Under the pieces are notes generated by a model. The model saw nothing but the letters and a program-made list of their open reading frames with translations, ran no database searches and had not been told where the DNA came from. From Yinghuangia elevatio (GTDB lineage: Bacteria > Actinomycetota > Actinomycetes > Streptomycetales > Streptomycetaceae), in contig NZ_JBEZFP010000033.1 in assembly GCF_040649515.1 (NCBI RefSeq), positions 1-64,000 on the forward strand: DNA of 64,000 nucleotides. The letters are read 5' to 3'. Position numbers and translations under genes: made by a program. Positions 44,169 through 51,763 of this stretch are shown piece after piece (positions within the stretch are counted from its first letter, which is position 1; each line of letters starts with the position of its first letter).

Positions 44169-44459
44169 ATGGGTTCGCCCATCGTCGTAACTTTTGCCAC
44201 CATTCAGGAGGCTGCGGGCCAGATCCGCACCATCAACGGCGACGTCAGGTCGCGGCTCGACGAGCTCAAGCGCCAGGTCGACGCGGTCGCGGCAGGCTGG
44301 GAAGGCCAGGCCCACTCCGACTACATGGTCCGCCAGGCCAAGTGGACCGAGGCGCAGACCGCACTGTGCGCGCTGCTCGACCAGATCGCCACCGCGCTGA
44401 CCCAGACGGCGGACGTCTACCAGCAGACGGAGTCCGCGAACGCGAAGATGTGGGGCTGA
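44169..44459 (+). CDS. WXG100 protein, second esx gene
   Basis: Protein of 96 aa. VDAVAAGWEGQAHSDYMVRQ holds the WXG turn (WEG), and the C-terminal VYQQTESANAKMWG contains YxxxE. It is the probable partner of the upstream WXG100 protein. Unusually, both partners carry the YxxTE signal at the same C-terminal place. ATG 44169 has GGGGAG at about 7 bases. A strong terminator follows, 48 bases after the stop. Confidence 0.9.
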   Translation: MGSPIVVTFATIQEAAGQIRTINGDVRSRLDELKRQVDAVAAGWEGQAHSDYMVRQAKWTEAQTALCALLDQIATALTQTADVYQQTESANAKMWG

Positions 44460-44507
44460 CCGCGGCGACCGACCCGGACAGGTCGGCCCGCACAGGTGAA
44501 CGCCACG

Positions 44508-44537
44508 CGGAGGGGCGGCGGCAACGCCGCCCCTCCG
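44508..44537 (+). terminator. Terminator after the esx pair
   Basis: CGGAGGGGCGGCG-GCAA-CGCCGCCCCTCCG is a perfect 13-bp stem with a GNRA loop, 48 bases after the second esx stop and 44 before the mycosin gene. It would separate abundant esx mRNA from the mycosin transcript. Confidence 0.75.
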
Positions 44538-44580
44538 TCCCGCCGCCCGCCCCGCCGCTCACCGGAGGACTCCACCCACC

Positions 44581-45825
44581 GTGCCCACCGTCCCGCGCCA
44601 ACGCGGCGGTGCGTTGTCGGCCGCCTTCGCCCTGCTGTGTGCCCTGTGCGCGGCCCCCGCGTTCGACGCCGCGTCCGGCCCGGCGCAACTTGCGCCGCCA
44701 GCGCAGATACGCCTGTCCGCCGAAGGCGAATGCACCTTCCCGGCGCCCCCGCTCAAGGGCAAGCCGTGGGCCCTGCAACGGGTGATGCTCGACCAGCTGT
44801 GGTCCAAGGCGACCGGCCGAGGAGTGCTGGTCGCCGTCATCGACTCCGGTGTCGACGCGGGCAATCCCCAACTCGCGCCCGCACTCAGCGACAAGGGGCA
44901 GGACGACTTCGCGACCGGCACCGGCGGCAAGGTCGACGAGAACAGCCACGGCACGATGGCGGCCGGCATCATCGCGGCGCGGCACCGCGACGACACCGAG
45001 TTCACCGGGCTCGCCCGCGACGCCATGATCCTGCCCATCCGGCAGAACGGCGGCACCGACGCCCAGAAGGGCAATGTCGAGACGCTGATCAGCGCCATCC
45101 GCTACGCCGCCGACCAGGGCGCAACGGTCATCAACATCTCCCAGGAGACCAGCGGGCCGAACGGTAAGGCACCCGATCCGCGCCTGGAGGCGGCGATCCG
45201 CTACGCCGTCGACATCCAGGACGCGGTCGTGGTCGCCGCCGCCGGAAACCGCGGCGACAAGGACAACCTCGACACGTACCCCGCCATGTACGAGGGCGTG
45301 CTCGCGGTGGGCGCGTCCGACCGCAACAACGACCGCGCGGCGTTCTCGCAGAACAAGCCGTACGTCGGCGTGCTCGCACCGGGGGTCGACATCTGGTCGA
45401 CCGTGCCCAAGGGCGGGCACTGCTCCGGCAGCGGCACGTCGTACGCCGCGCCGTACGCGTCCGCGGTCGCCGCGCTGGTGCGCTCCATCCACCCCAACTG
45501 GAGCGCACGCCAAGTCATCACCGTCATCGAGCAGACCGCGCAACGTGGCCAGGCCGGCAGCAAGGACGGCAGCGGATGGGGCGTCGTCGACCCGCTCAAG
45601 GCCGTGACGTTCGTGGGCGAGCCCGGCCTGAAGCCGGTCGAGACCGCGATGCTGCCGCCGCAGGCCGCCCCGGTGCACGTCGAACCGCTCTCCTTCGGTC
45701 CCACGCGGGCGGAGCGCGACCGGCGGACCGGGACCGTGGTCGCCGCCGTCGGCCTGGCCGCCGTACTGCTGCTCGTCAGTGGGGCCGTGGTGCTGCGTGA
45801 CGCCCGGAGGCGCCCGCGCGCTTGA
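44581..45825 (+). CDS. mycP: Type VII secretion-associated subtilisin-like protease (mycosin)
   Basis: Protein of 414 aa. A signal peptide (LSAAFALLCALCAAPAF) is followed by the S8 triad: Asp 88 in VAVIDSGVD, His 123 in DENSHGTMAAG and Ser 287 in GSGTSYAAPYA. A membrane helix near the end (VVAAVGLAAVLLLVSGAVVL) anchors it with the protease domain outside. Mycosins are needed for ESX complex stability and substrate processing. GTG 44581 has GGAGGA about 10 bases upstream. Confidence 0.92.
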   Translation: MPTVPRQRGGALSAAFALLCALCAAPAFDAASGPAQLAPPAQIRLSAEGECTFPAPPLKGKPWALQRVMLDQLWSKATGRGVLVAVIDSGVDAGNPQLAPALSDKGQDDFATGTGGKVDENSHGTMAAGIIAARHRDDTEFTGLARDAMILPIRQNGGTDAQKGNVETLISAIRYAADQGATVINISQETSGPNGKAPDPRLEAAIRYAVDIQDAVVVAAAGNRGDKDNLDTYPAMYEGVLAVGASDRNNDRAAFSQNKPYVGVLAPGVDIWSTVPKGGHCSGSGTSYAAPYASAVAALVRSIHPNWSARQVITVIEQTAQRGQAGSKDGSGWGVVDPLKAVTFVGEPGLKPVETAMLPPQAAPVHVEPLSFGPTRAERDRRTGTVVAAVGLAAVLLLVSGAVVLRDARRRPRA

Positions 45826-45890
45826 CCGGCGCGGCACCGGGGGATACCGGCGGGAAGGCCGGAAATCGCGCACAGCCCGGGGAGTCCGCC

Positions 45891-46634
45891 ATGCAGCCGT
45901 CCCGCAGACGCGACCGAACGGGTGCTCGGCGGCACACCGCGCGGCGTGCGTGGCGGGCGGGCACGGCCGTCGGACTCGTGACCGCGCTCATGCTGCTCGT
46001 CACGGGCGCGGCGGCGTGCGAAGGCGACTCTCCGGGCGCGTCGGGCAACTCCAAGTCGCCTGCCCCGCCGACCTCCGAGCAGTTGAAGGCCGTGCTCGTC
46101 ACCACCGCGGACTTCACCGACGGCACGACCGTCACCGCGTCCGACCGACCCGACACCGAGACCACGGTCACCGAAGATCCGGCGTGCAGGCCGGTGATGG
46201 ACCTCCTCGGCGTGCAGGCGAACGAGGACACCCCGGTCGGCACCGCGAGCGCCATGATCACGACTTCCCGGGGCGGTGCGGAGGTGGTGGTCGTCCTGCT
46301 CGCCTCGTTCCCCGTCGGGTACGCCTCCCAGCTCCTCGGCCAGGGCCTGGCCGTGCTGCCCAACTGCGCGGCGTTCGCCGGCAGGACGGACGCCGGCGAC
46401 CGCGTCTCGTACACCGCCGCGAGGGTGCCCGCGCCGACGTACGGCGAGGAGTCCCTCGCGGTCAAGCTCGTCACCAAGGCGGACGGCCAGGAGGTCACCG
46501 CGCACTACGTCATCGCCCGGATCGGGGACACCCTCGCCGACTTCGCCGTCGCCGACACCGCCGGAGGACCGGGCCGCCTGCCGGACGCGGCCCTGGTGGC
46601 GAAGCAGATCGACAAGCTGAACGCGGTTAAGTAG
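45891..46634 (+). CDS. Exported, possibly lipidated protein of the ESX locus
   Basis: Protein of 247 aa. A basic N-terminus (MQPSRRRDRTGARRHTARRA) is followed by one hydrophobic segment ending LVTGAAACEG. Ala at -3 is a weak match to a lipobox, so lipidation is uncertain. The outside part holds a cysteine pair (DPACRPV, LPNCAAF). I do not recognise a family. ATG 45891 has GGGGAG 6 bases upstream. A TTG at 45822 overlapping the mycosin stop would be an alternative start. It probably belongs to the ESX operon. Confidence 0.7.
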   Translation: MQPSRRRDRTGARRHTARRAWRAGTAVGLVTALMLLVTGAAACEGDSPGASGNSKSPAPPTSEQLKAVLVTTADFTDGTTVTASDRPDTETTVTEDPACRPVMDLLGVQANEDTPVGTASAMITTSRGGAEVVVVLLASFPVGYASQLLGQGLAVLPNCAAFAGRTDAGDRVSYTAARVPAPTYGEESLAVKLVTKADGQEVTAHYVIARIGDTLADFAVADTAGGPGRLPDAALVAKQIDKLNAVK

Positions 46635-46653
46635 CGTCCGTACCGGCCGGTTT

Positions 46654-46691
46654 GCCGACGTCTCCGGCCGCACGCGAGGGCCGGCGTCGGC
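46654..46691 (+). terminator. Terminator before the glycosidase gene
   Basis: The outer stem GCCGACG / CGTCGGC and inner stem CCGGCC / GGCCGG, with a 3-nt bulge, lie between the lipoprotein-like gene and the GH1 gene. The following gene may have its own promoter. Confidence 0.5.
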
Positions 46692-46709
46692 GACCGACCG
46701 GAGGTGCAC

Positions 46710-48050
46710 ATGGAGCCGATGCCGCGATTCCCCGCGGACTTCCTGTGGGGCACGGCGACCGCCGCCTACCAGATCGAGGGGGCGGTCGACGAGGACGGCC
46801 GGGGGCGCTCCACCTGGGACACCTTCTGCGCCGAACCCGGCAGGGTCCGCGACGGCCACACCGGCGAGGTGGCCTGCGACCACTACCACCGCTACCGCGA
46901 AGACGTCGCGATCATGGCCGAACTCGGCCTGAACGCCTATCGGTTCTCGGTCTCATGGCCCCGTGTCCAGCCCGGCGGCACGGGCACGCCCAACGCCAAG
47001 GGGCTGGACTTCTACGACCGGCTGGTCGACGAACTGGCCGCGCACGGCATCACGCCGTTCCTCACACTGCACCACTGGGACCTTCCGCAGGAACTGGAGG
47101 ACGCGGGCGGCTGGTTGGTGCGCGACACCGCCTATCGCTTCGCCGACTACGCGCAGCTCGTGCACGCCCGCCTCGGCGATCGCGTCGCCCACTGGACCAC
47201 CCTCAACGAGCCTTTCGTGCAGATGGCGTTCGGGTACGCGCTCGGGGTCCACGCCCCCGGCAAGGCCCTGCTGATGGACGCCCTTCCGGCCGCTCACCAC
47301 CTGCTGCTCGCGCACGGCCTCGGCACCGCCGCGCTGCGGGCCGCGGGAGCGTCCCGGATCCTGTTGACCAACAACCACACACCCGTACGGCCGGCGTCCG
47401 CCGATCCGGCCGACATCGCCGCCGCGGACGCCTACGACGCCCTGCACAACCGGCTGTTCCTCGACCCCGTGTTCGAGGGCCGCTACCCCGACCTGACCGC
47501 GTACGGCGTGTCCGAGGTCCCTGGAGTCGCCGACGGCGACCTCGGCCTGATCTCCGCGCCGCTGGACGGCTTCGGCGTCAACTACTACAACCCCACGCGC
47601 ATCGCCGCCCCCGAAGGGCCCGACGCCGCCCTCCCGTTCACCGACGCCGGCATCACCGGAGTCCCGCGGACCGGCTTCGACTGGCCCGTCGTCCCCGAGG
47701 GCCTGACCGATCTCCTGGTCGACCTCAACACGCGGTACGACCTCCCGCCCGTCTACATCACAGAGAACGGGTGCTCCTACCCGGACCCCGACCCGGGGCC
47801 CTCGGACACCGGCGTCCCGGACCCCGAGCGCATCGCTTACCTCGACAGCCACATTCGCGCCGTGGCCGCCGCCCGCGCCGCCGGGGTCGACGTACGCGGC
47901 TACCTGGTCTGGTCCCTCCTCGACAACTTCGAATGGGCCGAGGGCTACCACCAGCGCTTCGGCCTGGTCCACGTCGACTTCGCCACCGGGAAGCGCACCC
48001 CCAAGGCATCGGCCCACTGGTACCGCGACCTGGTGGCCGCCATGCGCTGA
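46710..48050 (+). CDS. Glycoside hydrolase family 1 (beta-glucosidase type)
   Basis: Protein of 446 aa, full length for GH1. FPADFLWGTATAAYQIEGAV is the N-terminal GH1 signature. Glu 167 in TLNEPF is the acid/base, and Glu 352 in YITENG the nucleophile. WSLLDNFEWAEGYHQRFGLV is the C-terminal signature. No signal peptide is seen, so it is cytosolic and probably cleaves imported beta-glucosides. Nothing links it to secretion: it stands inside the ESX locus between the lipoprotein-like gene and a convergent gene 4 bases away, so it looks like an insertion. ATG 46710 has GGAGG 5 bases upstream. Confidence 0.92.
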   Translation: MEPMPRFPADFLWGTATAAYQIEGAVDEDGRGRSTWDTFCAEPGRVRDGHTGEVACDHYHRYREDVAIMAELGLNAYRFSVSWPRVQPGGTGTPNAKGLDFYDRLVDELAAHGITPFLTLHHWDLPQELEDAGGWLVRDTAYRFADYAQLVHARLGDRVAHWTTLNEPFVQMAFGYALGVHAPGKALLMDALPAAHHLLLAHGLGTAALRAAGASRILLTNNHTPVRPASADPADIAAADAYDALHNRLFLDPVFEGRYPDLTAYGVSEVPGVADGDLGLISAPLDGFGVNYYNPTRIAAPEGPDAALPFTDAGITGVPRTGFDWPVVPEGLTDLLVDLNTRYDLPPVYITENGCSYPDPDPGPSDTGVPDPERIAYLDSHIRAVAAARAAGVDVRGYLVWSLLDNFEWAEGYHQRFGLVHVDFATGKRTPKASAHWYRDLVAAMR

Positions 48051-48054
48051 CCGG

Positions 48055-49137
48055 CTACTTGGCGGCGCAGCCCGCGCGCCCGGCGAAGGTGTCGGACAGG
48101 GCGAGGAAGGCGCGCTCGGTCTCCAGCGGTCGGCCGTCGGTCGTCTGCAGGTCGGTGCCCAGGCGCATGGTGTCGATCACCGGGACGCCGCCGCACTGTG
48201 TGGCGCCGATGTAGGTCCGGTCACCGCGCGAGCCGCCGTCGTCCTTGAAGCGCTCCGTCGGCGGCGGTTCCAGCAAGTTCGCCAACACTCCGCGGAGTTG
48301 GACGTACCTCAACACCACGGCGCCGTCCGGGGCGGTCCGTACGACGCACTCCGACCACGTCGGGGACTGCGCCGTCGTCACCGCCCAACTCGCTCCGGGA
48401 CGCCGGGCCAGTCCCACCCCGTCGGCCCCGCAAGCCGTGCCCGCGCCACCCGGTGCGGTGGTCTGCTCCACCGTGCCGTGGAGGTCGGTGGCGACGAGCT
48501 GCGGCCCGTCGCATCCCGCCCGCGCACGCAGCCCGTTGGCGATGTCGGCCAGCAAGCCCACCAACTCCCGTGCGGCACCGGGCCGCCCGGCGACGAGGTG
48601 ATCGGCGGCGTCCACACCCTCGGGCGGCTTGGCCTCGGCGGCCCGGTCCCGGGCGATCACGGTGGCGATCATCGGCTCCTCGCCGGTATCCGTGCCGTGG
48701 CACCGGGGGAGGATCGTCCACGCCTGGTGGTCCGCGACGATGATCTCGTCGGACACTCCGGCCGTCCGGTACCCGGCCCCGACGCCCTCGCCGAACTCCA
48801 GGAACGGCGGATCGGTCTGCCCCAGCAGCGTTCCCGTGTAGAAGGCGAAGCTCCGGTCACCGGGCTCGGAGTCCGGCAAACGCAACGTGCACCGCGCGTC
48901 GGTCGAGGGATAGCGCGTGTCCGCCGTCTCCGAGTGCTCGTACGACCCCTCGGGCAACACCCCCAACACCCGCCGAGTCTCCACGGATCCCCAACACACC
49001 CGATCCGCCAGTGCCGTGCCTCCGTCATCTCCGTCCCACGGCCGGACCACCAGCAGTACGACCGCGGCCGCCGCCAACGCGGCCACCGCGGCGACCAGCA
49101 CGCTGCGTCCCCTCGTCCAACCGCTCCCGCCGCTCAT
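48055..49137 (-). CDS. Membrane-anchored Cys-rich protein of the ESX locus
   Basis: Protein of 360 aa. One membrane helix lies at about residues 12-31 (SVLVAAVAALAAAAVVLLVV). The outer domain holds eight cysteines (VCWGS, ARCTL, RCHGT, AGCDG, ACGAD, ECVVR, QCGGV, GCAAK), enough for four disulphides. No known domain is recognised. The ATG overlaps the stop of the 723-aa gene (ATGA), so it is coupled to it and may be its partner, receptor or immunity-like protein. Confidence 0.7.
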   Translation of the reverse strand: MSGGSGWTRGRSVLVAAVAALAAAAVVLLVVRPWDGDDGGTALADRVCWGSVETRRVLGVLPEGSYEHSETADTRYPSTDARCTLRLPDSEPGDRSFAFYTGTLLGQTDPPFLEFGEGVGAGYRTAGVSDEIIVADHQAWTILPRCHGTDTGEEPMIATVIARDRAAEAKPPEGVDAADHLVAGRPGAARELVGLLADIANGLRARAGCDGPQLVATDLHGTVEQTTAPGGAGTACGADGVGLARRPGASWAVTTAQSPTWSECVVRTAPDGAVVLRYVQLRGVLANLLEPPPTERFKDDGGSRGDRTYIGATQCGGVPVIDTMRLGTDLQTTDGRPLETERAFLALSDTFAGRAGCAAK

Positions 49138-51305
49138 CCGGACTCGTTCCGGGCGCTCTGGTCACCGGAGGCGAATCCGGAATGCGCCTGGTTGTTCGCG
49201 GTGTGCGCGCTCACGCCGGACTCGGGGTGCTGCTCCGCCCAAGTCGTCATGACGCCTTCGGAGTACGCGGCGCCGTTGGTGTACACCTCGGAGACCCGTG
49301 CGTCCGCGTCCGAGGAATTGTTGGACGCTCCCAGGAAGTCGCCCACCCACGCGTTCACGTATGTCGCGCCCAGCGTGACGGGGACACCGACGACTGGATT
49401 TGCCGCGACGGCGCTCGCACTGACAACAGTGGTCGTCGTGTCGATGGCGAGCCCGGTCCACATGGCGATCTGCGCGTTGCCCTTCTCGCCGTCCGCCTTG
49501 GTGTTCTCGTCGGTCGCCCGTATGTCCTGGGCAACCACGCTGTCCATGATGCCGAACGCCTCCGAGGAGGAGTACATGACGTCTTTCAGAGACGTGGCCT
49601 TGTCCTGCGGTGAAATGTCGGCACGGGCGTTCACCTGGTCGAGAGTGGCGTACGTGTAACCCTCCTGGACTTTCTTGAGGGTCTCGATGTTGCCGGGATC
49701 CGAGGCGACCTCGCTCAGCACCTTGGTCATGTCGCCGCGCGAAATCTCCGCCAGCGGACCGTGGTCGATCGGCATCGTCGGGCCCTTGTCCTCGGAACGC
49801 GCCTGGGTCAGCGCGGCGTTCAACGACTCCGCGTTCCCGGACAGCATGTCGACGACGCTGTCCTTCAGCGGCTCGGGAGTGCCCTTCTCGGCGAAGGTGT
49901 TGATCGTGGTCTCGAGGATGCCGACGCGCTGCTCGGCGAGTTCGGGGCTGCCCGGCGGGCCCGTCGTGGCCGACACGAGCGCCTGCCCGAGGGTGTCCTG
50001 GCGCGCCGCGTCCACCGAGGGGCTGCCGCTGTTGTTCTCGAGCAGGTACTTGATCTTGGCTTCACCGGTGGCGGTGACTTCACGGCCGTCGGGGAGCCGG
50101 TCCGGCTTGTCGTCGAAATACGCCGTGGACGCATCCGGGTTGTTCTTGAACCCGGTGAGCACGCCCGCCATGGGGTCCAGGGCGGATTTGGGATCGGCGC
50201 CGTTCAGGTTGAGGTTGAGCGGGAACTGCGGCTGCGGGGCGGCGGTCTTGCCCCACACGGAAGATCCGCCGTTCTTGTTCTCGAACTGCCGGATGTCCTC
50301 GGCGGTGGTGAGCAGGAAGTCCTTGTCGTACGTTCCCTGGCCCAGCAATGTGCCGAACACCTGGTATCCGTAGACGTCGGTCATGGCCGAACCGTCCTTG
50401 GCCGAGATCTGGAACTTCTGTTCGCCGGCCGCCCGGTAGCCCGCCATCCAGGCATTGTCCTTGGCAAGTACGGGGCTTGCGGTCGCCAGATGGCCACCGA
50501 GAAGTGTCTGTATCTGTTTGAAGTCCTCAAGCCTCGGGTCGTTTTTGCTCTGGACCGGCTGGAACTGGGACAGCGACAGGTTTGCCTTCACCAGGCCTTC
50601 CGGGCCCACCTGCTTCAGCATGGTGGTCGAGAACTCCGCGTTCCCGGCATTCTGCGTCAGCGTCGTCCGTACGATGTCCGCTTCGCTCGCGGTCAGCGTG
50701 CCGTCCTTGCTCAGCTTCGCCAGCAGAGTGGCCGTACGTTGGGCGTCGGCCGCCGGGTCGGCGCCCAGGGACCCGGCGTTGAAGTCGTTCTTCGGGGCGC
50801 CCTTCGCGTCGTTCCAGTTGACGTTGGCGAGGAGCGTCGTGGCGGCGAGGACGTCCGCGTCGACGGCCTTCTGCAGCAGGGCCGTCATCCGCGCGCTGAT
50901 CTGGTGAGCCGTCTCCGACTTCTGTCGGTCGGCGAGGTCGTCGGGCGCGCTCCACGACAGGCTGCCGTCGGGTTTGAGGGTGAGGCCGTTGGCCTGGACG
51001 TCGCGCAGGGCCGTGATCATGCCCAGCTTGCATTCGGCCAGTACTGTCTGCGCCTCGCGGAGGATCGCCGCGTTGGCCGCCGCCTCGATGCGCGCGGCCT
51101 CCAACTGGGCGGCGAATACGCGGAGCATCTTGAGCGCCGTGTCGGCGTCCTTGCCGGTCCAGGCGCCGAAGTCCAAAGGCGCGATGACGTCCCGGAGGCA
51201 GCGCTCCTGGTCGCCGGTCATCGCCTTGGCCAGGCGTTCCCAGCCTTCGGCAGTGCTGTCGATGACGGTGAGGTCCACGTCGGCGAGTTCTTGGAAGGTC
51301 AGCAT
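49134..51305 (-). CDS. Large helical ESX-locus protein, candidate type VII substrate
   Basis: Protein of 723 aa, possibly DUF6571-like. Residues about 1-120 form helices with a WTG turn (DFGAWTGKDADTALKMLRVF), resembling a WXG-type targeting bundle. The centre is mixed helix without a motif that I recognise. YATLD near the last third is a YxxxD form. Near the C-terminus VVSASAVAANPVVGVPVTLG and the following GATYVNAWVGDFLGASNNSS form a small-residue hydrophobic segment that could insert into membranes. A WXG-like small gene lies upstream (7-base gap) and the Cys-rich anchored protein downstream (4-base overlap). This order resembles chaperone-effector-partner modules. Function not known. Confidence 0.65.
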   Translation of the reverse strand: MLTFQELADVDLTVIDSTAEGWERLAKAMTGDQERCLRDVIAPLDFGAWTGKDADTALKMLRVFAAQLEAARIEAAANAAILREAQTVLAECKLGMITALRDVQANGLTLKPDGSLSWSAPDDLADRQKSETAHQISARMTALLQKAVDADVLAATTLLANVNWNDAKGAPKNDFNAGSLGADPAADAQRTATLLAKLSKDGTLTASEADIVRTTLTQNAGNAEFSTTMLKQVGPEGLVKANLSLSQFQPVQSKNDPRLEDFKQIQTLLGGHLATASPVLAKDNAWMAGYRAAGEQKFQISAKDGSAMTDVYGYQVFGTLLGQGTYDKDFLLTTAEDIRQFENKNGGSSVWGKTAAPQPQFPLNLNLNGADPKSALDPMAGVLTGFKNNPDASTAYFDDKPDRLPDGREVTATGEAKIKYLLENNSGSPSVDAARQDTLGQALVSATTGPPGSPELAEQRVGILETTINTFAEKGTPEPLKDSVVDMLSGNAESLNAALTQARSEDKGPTMPIDHGPLAEISRGDMTKVLSEVASDPGNIETLKKVQEGYTYATLDQVNARADISPQDKATSLKDVMYSSSEAFGIMDSVVAQDIRATDENTKADGEKGNAQIAMWTGLAIDTTTTVVSASAVAANPVVGVPVTLGATYVNAWVGDFLGASNNSSDADARVSEVYTNGAAYSEGVMTTWAEQHPESGVSAHTANNQAHSGFASGDQSARNESG

Positions 51306-51312
51306 CCGGGCC

Positions 51313-51738
51313 TCAGATGACCGTCAGTGTGGTGGCGTTGCCGTCGTCGGCTTGCTTCCACTTGTTCGCGTTGTCATGGAGCTTGCCCACGTATTCGTCC
51401 ATGGTCGAGGTCAAGTGGGCGAGCTTCTCGCCCCAGCGTTTCTGCACCTGTTCCAGGGCCTTGGCGAGTTCGAGTCCGCGAAAGACGGCCTCGTCGGCGG
51501 TGGCGTTGACGGCCGCCTGGGCGTCTGCCTGGACCTCGGCGCGGAGGGCCTGCAACGCGAAGGCCGAGGCGTGCAGCGTGTCCGCGGTCACCAGTACCCG
51601 GCCGCCGCCGGCGCCCGGCTCCTGCGCGGAGAGAAGGTGCGTCTCCGCCGGTTCGGCCGGGGCGTCGAGGGGTCGGGCGGTGGGTGGGGCGGCCGGGTCG
51701 ATGAGCCACGCGTCGAGGACCGGGTCGAGCTCGGGCAT
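51313..51738 (-). CDS. Small WXG-like protein of the ESX locus
   Basis: Protein of 141 aa. A Pro/Ala-rich N-terminus of about 48 residues precedes two helices (LHASAFALQALRAEVQADAQ and RGLELAKALEQVQKRWGEKL), then TSTMDEYVGKLHDNANKWKQ. The spacing resembles WXG100 and Lap-like helpers, although no W-x-G is present (RWGEKL instead). It lies 25 bases below eccC and 7 above the 723-aa gene, so it probably acts with that protein. Confidence 0.6.
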   Translation of the reverse strand: MPELDPVLDAWLIDPAAPPTARPLDAPAEPAETHLLSAQEPGAGGGRVLVTADTLHASAFALQALRAEVQADAQAAVNATADEAVFRGLELAKALEQVQKRWGEKLAHLTSTMDEYVGKLHDNANKWKQADDGNATTLTVI

Positions 51739-51763
51739 GTGTGCCTCCGGTTCTGGTGCTCGG

